From: Phycisphaerales bacterium
GTDB lineage: Bacteria > Planctomycetota > Phycisphaerae > Phycisphaerales > SM1A02
DNA length: 64,000 nt
Direction: 5' to 3'
NCBI GenBank assembly: GCA_014238205.1
Contig: JABABM010000001.1
Coordinates: forward strand, 1-64,000
The translations under genes were made by a program, and so were the position numbers. Within the stretch, counting starts at the first letter, position 1. The number at the start of each line of letters is the position of its first letter. The notes below the pieces were generated by a model that ran no database searches, was not told the DNA's origin, and saw nothing but the letters and a program-made list of their open reading frames with translations. Positions 60,403 to 64,000 of this stretch are shown one piece after another.

Positions 60403-61776
60403 ATGGAACGTTCAAGTTGTGATGTCCTTGTCATTGGCGGAGGGATCAGTGGTGGATCGCTTCTGTACCTGCTTGCCTGCTACACGGACATAGAGCACCT
60501 GTGCCTTGTCGAGAAATGCGATTCGCTTGATGCGATCAACTCGAATGCTCACAACAACAGCCAGACCCTCCACGAGGGTGACATCGAGACGAACTACTCC
60601 CTGGAGAAGGCAAAGCACGTCAAGGCCGCGGCGGGCTTGACGAAGACCTATGCATTGGAAGTCGCTGCCGATGACTCGATGATCCACTGCTACGGGAAGA
60701 TGCTGCTGGGTGTCGGTGATGACGAAGTGTCGAAGGTGCAGGAGCGATACACCCAGTTCAAGGACCTCTTCCCGACACTTGAACTGCTCGATGCCGATGG
60801 AATAGCCCAACTGGAGCCGAACGTGGCCCTGGTGGATGGATCGTTGCGTGAAGAACCCATTGCCGCACTCCACAACCCTGAGGGCTATGCCGTCGATTAC
60901 GGCAAGCTGACGGACCACTTCGTCAAGACGGCCCAGGAGGCGGAAGGCAAGACGGTTGAAGTTCTCCTGTCGACGACGGCCAAGCACTTGAAGCGTGTAG
61001 ATGATGGATTCGAAGTGAAATGCGGCGATCGCCTCATGCACGCCAGGTTCGTCGTCGTTTCCGCAGGAGCCCACTCGCTGTTGTTGGCTCAGAAGATGGA
61101 CTACGGCAGCAACCTGTCTGTCATGCCGGTGACAGGCAGTTTCTACTTTGCTCCGAAGGTTCTCGATCGGAAGGTCTACACGGTCCAGAACGACAAGTTG
61201 CCGTTTGCGGCCATACACGGCGACCCCGACTTGACCGCCCCTGACAAGACCCGCTTCGGACCAACAGCCCTCGTGCTTCCAGTGCTTGAGCGACATAATG
61301 CAAAGACAGCATGGGGTTTCATCGAATCATTCAATTTCGACAATGATGTCGCGTCTGTCCTCTACGAGCTGATGAAGGACAAGGACATACACGACTTCGT
61401 CTACAGGAATCTTGGATACGAGATGCCATATTTCGGGAAGAGGAGCTTTCTGAAGGCGGCTCGCAAGATCGTGCCCTCCATGCAGGTTGAAGACCTGGAA
61501 TTCGCGAAGGGGTACACGGGCATCCGCCCACAGTTGATCGAGAAGAAGGAACGTCGACTCATGATGGGGGCGGCGAAGATCGATGAGGGTGACGGCATCA
61601 TCTTCAACATGACTCCATCACCGGGAGCCACCAGTGCCCTGGACAACGCGAGAGAGGACATGAATTCGATCGCGACCCAGCTTGGCTGCACTATCCGGGA
61701 AGACGCCTTCAAATCAGTGTTCAACCAGTCGGCGCAGATGGCAACAAAAACGACCAGCGAAGTGGGTCACATGTAG
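60403..61776 (+). CDS. mqo: Malate:quinone oxidoreductase-like FAD enzyme
   Basis: 457 residues. FAD motif VLVIGGGISGGSLLYLL near 9-24, SQTLHEGDIETNYSLEKAKHVK is the Mqo family signature, and SPSPGATSALDNAREDM near the end is also typical. Membrane-associated Mqo oxidises malate to oxaloacetate and passes electrons to quinone. AGGAGA eight bases before ATG 60403 sets the start. Related L-2-hydroxyglutarate oxidases are a less likely alternative. Confidence 0.9.
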   Translation: MERSSCDVLVIGGGISGGSLLYLLACYTDIEHLCLVEKCDSLDAINSNAHNNSQTLHEGDIETNYSLEKAKHVKAAAGLTKTYALEVAADDSMIHCYGKMLLGVGDDEVSKVQERYTQFKDLFPTLELLDADGIAQLEPNVALVDGSLREEPIAALHNPEGYAVDYGKLTDHFVKTAQEAEGKTVEVLLSTTAKHLKRVDDGFEVKCGDRLMHARFVVVSAGAHSLLLAQKMDYGSNLSVMPVTGSFYFAPKVLDRKVYTVQNDKLPFAAIHGDPDLTAPDKTRFGPTALVLPVLERHNAKTAWGFIESFNFDNDVASVLYELMKDKDIHDFVYRNLGYEMPYFGKRSFLKAARKIVPSMQVEDLEFAKGYTGIRPQLIEKKERRLMMGAAKIDEGDGIIFNMTPSPGATSALDNAREDMNSIATQLGCTIREDAFKSVFNQSAQMATKTTSEVGHM

Positions 61777-61791
61777 CGATTCCCGGTTGTT

Positions 61792-61992
61792 CTATCGAAG
61801 TCCAGCCTGCTCGAGAATGCAGGCAGACGTCTCCTGAGCCGACCAGCCGTAGCCATGAAGTTCGACCAGATCCCTGGTCGAGGTATTCGTGGTATTGAGC
61901 ATCTCGCCCTGATTGAGGTCATATCGCGACTCAACTTCCGAAAGGAAGTTCGTGACGCGTTCAAGCCAGAGTGGAAAGTCCGTGGTGGTCAT
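61792..61992 (-). CDS. Small hypothetical protein
   Basis: 66 residues from ATG 61992, no family recognised: MTTTDFPLWLERVTNFLSEV then a Thr/Asn-rich middle and WSAQETSACILEQAGL. The same frame is open to a TTG at 62163, but the added part is proline-rich and has no ribosome site. A TAGAAT -10-like box on the minus strand at 62183-62188 may drive it. Convergent with mqo. Existence is plausible but not certain. Confidence 0.5.
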   Translation of the reverse strand: MTTTDFPLWLERVTNFLSEVESRYDLNQGEMLNTTNTSTRDLVELHGYGWSAQETSACILEQAGLR

Positions 61993-62185
61993 CAAAGTAC
62001 TCTTGTATTGACTTGCTCTTGGTGTGCCGGAAGGGCTCGTACCCTCTCCTCCCAGATACTGGGTCGGTTTCAAAGGGCCTCTGACTGAAAAATCGACAAA
62101 GGGTGGTTCTCTTTTCATGAAATCACCGGATGGGATATGGATGGTGTTTTTATCCGTATCCAACGTAGCAGGGGGAGGTTGTATT
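61993..62185. other. Intergenic region before small ORF
   Basis: About 190 bases with no other gene. Contains the minus-strand TAGAAT and a G-rich run (GGGGGAGG near 62171). Nothing else is recognisable. Confidence 0.35.
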
Positions 62186-64000
62186 CTATCGGAGGCCTGT
62201 CTTCAGCAGTTCCTCGGTGGGAATCACTCCCGAGCTGAAATCCGGTGTGCTGGTCCACCAGTCACCATTTTCGGATCGTTCCACCCTGCTGGTGAACTGG
62301 TATTGGTCGAGGTGCCAGCGAAGGTATCTGGGGCCACCAGTGTCCTGGAAGGGGGCGTACTCCAGCAGGTCCAGGACCGGTTTCCTGTTTTGGGCAAGGG
62401 CCACGAGGAGGTCCGGCATGATCATGAGCCCCTCGATGTTCGGTTGGTTCGGGAGGGCCTCGGCGTAGAGTCCATCGAACCAGAGTTGCCAGTCCAGCCG
62501 CGGCATGTCCGGGATGCAGAATGAGGGTCGCCGATCCAGTGGGCCTGGCTTGTAGGTGAAGACGTATGGTTCCCAATCCACTCCGTCATTCGATGCTTCG
62601 ATTCGCAACTCGGGTCGGGTCGTTGTCATGGTGCGGAACAGGCCATAGCCGTTGACAAGCCGGTAGCCGGCGAAGAACTTCCGCCAGTCTTCCATTGCGG
62701 GCCGACCGCTGAGTTGGGCCCAGCATGTTGGAATGCCCAGTGAGAGTATGAAGATCAGCACGCCGGCGTTGAGCAATCGACGTGGCTGGGATTCAAGCCT
62801 GACCAGTCCCGCGCGTATCTTCCAACGAACACTTCGTGGCCAGAGCAGGAGCAGTTGGGCATCATCCAGCAGCAGGAAACAGAGCACGATGGTCAGCAGG
62901 TTGAAGAATCCGTAATTGCCCGTTGCCATGATGATCAACTGGAAACCCACAATCCCCACAAAGGCGATGAATCGTACGACTCTCGGTCCGAAGATGAGCA
63001 ATGGCAGTCCCAGTTCGACGACGAACATGAGGAAGCACGAGGCCTTCTGGAACCAGTCGGCGGCACCAGCCATGTACCAGGCGATCCAGGTCGGGAGAGG
63101 TTGGGTCCAGTAGTGGTAGGAGAGGGCGGTGCAGTCCCACCAGGTCGGGTCGCCGGACTGGAGCTTCACGAAGCCGGAGGTGAACATGAATCTCGCCAGG
63201 AGCCACAGCAGCATCAGCCGGATCGCATTTGATGGTCGCCTGGCCCCCGGTGCATTGAGCCTCCAGTGAAATGGGGCGAGGAAGATCGCAAGGAACCCCG
63301 TTTCAAGGAGCAGTGCGTCCCACTGGTAGTTGTAGAAGACATCGCCACCGTTGACGATCGAGAGGTAGGAAATCCAGCAGACCAGAAGCATGGCCATCGG
63401 TGCCAGCCCGATCACGAGCAGCGAGGCTGCGATGGCTCCGGTGATCCACAGGGCCTGGAGCATCGGATCGCCTGCGTCAAGCCAGAGGAGCGTGGGCAAC
63501 TGGTTGAACGGTGCCACTCCGAATACGGTTTCGATGAAGGAGAATCGTTCGGAAACAGGGCGGATGCCGTTGGAACCGACAAGTCCCTTCAGTTGCCACC
63601 CGGCCGACAGGAACGCCGCCAGGTACACCAGCCCAAGCAGGCGGAGAAACACCCTGCGTGCAAGCAGGGTCGTCGAAGGAGCTGCCACGTTTCCATGAAG
63701 CAGGGTGCTGGTTCGATCCGCTGCAGCCCGGTGCTTCGATACCCACGAGTAGATCGCAGTTCCAACCCTGCGTGCCAGCGATGCATGCTCATGAAGCCAG
63801 AGTGGCCATGCCCGGACTCCAACGAGTTGAAGCACGCGGTAGCAGGCTGCTGCACCCGTTCGGATGCTGCCGTCGGGCTCGATGACGTGCAAGGCCTGCT
63901 TGAAGGAATCTTCGGAGATATTCGGGTACTGGTCCCGGGCGTTCTGCAGGGAGGACCATGCAATGCCCTCGTTCTTCAAATTCCAGTACCGGCGAATCCA
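62186..64000 (-). CDS. DCC (DUF393)-lipase maturation factor fusion, 5' end outside window
   Basis: At least 604 residues; the frame is still open at the window edge (TGGATTCGC.. = WIRRYWN), so the true start is beyond. The visible N terminus WIRRYWNLKNEGIAWSSLQ, SEDSFKQALHVIEPDGSIRTGAAACYRVLQL is the DCC (DUF393) thiol-oxidoreductase-like fold; its DxxCxxC should lie just upstream. The rest is a polytopic lipase maturation factor (LMF1-like): ARFMFTSGFVKLQSGDPTWWDCTALSYHYWTQPLPTWIAWY and RFFAGYRLVNGYGLFRTMTTTRPE-like motifs. The LMF family helps fold lipases in animals; the bacterial role is unknown. Confidence 0.9.
   Translation of the reverse strand, partial: WIRRYWNLKNEGIAWSSLQNARDQYPNISEDSFKQALHVIEPDGSIRTGAAACYRVLQLVGVRAWPLWLHEHASLARRVGTAIYSWVSKHRAAADRTSTLLHGNVAAPSTTLLARRVFLRLLGLVYLAAFLSAGWQLKGLVGSNGIRPVSERFSFIETVFGVAPFNQLPTLLWLDAGDPMLQALWITGAIAASLLVIGLAPMAMLLVCWISYLSIVNGGDVFYNYQWDALLLETGFLAIFLAPFHWRLNAPGARRPSNAIRLMLLWLLARFMFTSGFVKLQSGDPTWWDCTALSYHYWTQPLPTWIAWYMAGAADWFQKASCFLMFVVELGLPLLIFGPRVVRFIAFVGIVGFQLIIMATGNYGFFNLLTIVLCFLLLDDAQLLLLWPRSVRWKIRAGLVRLESQPRRLLNAGVLIFILSLGIPTCWAQLSGRPAMEDWRKFFAGYRLVNGYGLFRTMTTTRPELRIEASNDGVDWEPYVFTYKPGPLDRRPSFCIPDMPRLDWQLWFDGLYAEALPNQPNIEGLMIMPDLLVALAQNRKPVLDLLEYAPFQDTGGPRYLRWHLDQYQFTSRVERSENGDWWTSTPDFSSGVIPTEELLKTGLR

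Overview
The window looks like a chromosomal segment of a Gram-negative, free-living heterotroph of the Planctomycetota, most likely a Phycisphaerae-type lineage. The reasons are a Ser/Thr kinase fused to a TPR tail, exported proteins ending in a dockerin-like double calcium-loop module, a PAPGALALL-type C-terminal sorting tail, many short lipoproteins, and an mraZ that has no division cluster beside it. LpxB, GmhA, LspA, MltA and TatA show an outer membrane, lipoproteins, a murein sacculus and Tat export. Genes are tightly packed with many ATGA, GTGA and TGATG overlaps. I see no transposase, integrase, phage gene, CRISPR array or attachment site.

Layout. 0-8.5 kb: a MinD-like protein without a P-loop, the TPR kinase, an overlapping four-gene run (DUF2752, two related lipoproteins, a glycosyltransferase-like protein), and a convergent flavin reductase/amidohydrolase pair. 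8.5-10.5 kb: a regulatory island with orphan mraZ and its MraZ boxes, a 0.5-kb structured apparently non-coding stretch ending in a classic terminator, convergent csrA with its own promoter, and a NifU-domain gene. 10.5-20.2 kb: a JAMM-like lipoprotein, M48 peptidase and dapF, a C45 hydrolase, an aminotransferase plus AstA pair, an NGS-repeat lipoprotein, tilS and a degenerate receiver. 20.2-28.4 kb: a minus-strand run (MauE-thioredoxin, M20 peptidase, 809-aa membrane protein, ABC ATPase, nadK, serS). 28.5-40.8 kb: PEP-CTERM-like protein, gmhA, trxB, three sodium-coupled solute carriers, aspS and lpxB. 40.8-49.4 kb: an unknown gene coupled to YkgJ, a cyclophilin-FKBP fusion, HNH, a PEBP protein, and two dockerin-tailed exported proteins around tRNA-Ser and tRNA-Pro. 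49.4-64 kb: a dksA-like/lspA/truB operon with a histone-H1-like tail, accA, proC, an ABC exporter pair, a UbiD-family enzyme, mltA, tatA, tRNA-Val, a cupin, mqo and a truncated lipase-maturation-factor gene.

Most genes are housekeeping (translation, cell envelope, amino-acid uptake and turnover, redox). The most unusual stretch is 9260-9759. It is free of convincing coding sequence, rich in hairpins, and several hairpin loops present GGA in a CsrA-like context. It lies directly beside csrA. I propose it as a candidate CsrA-binding RNA or a structured mraZ 3' UTR. This is inference from sequence alone.
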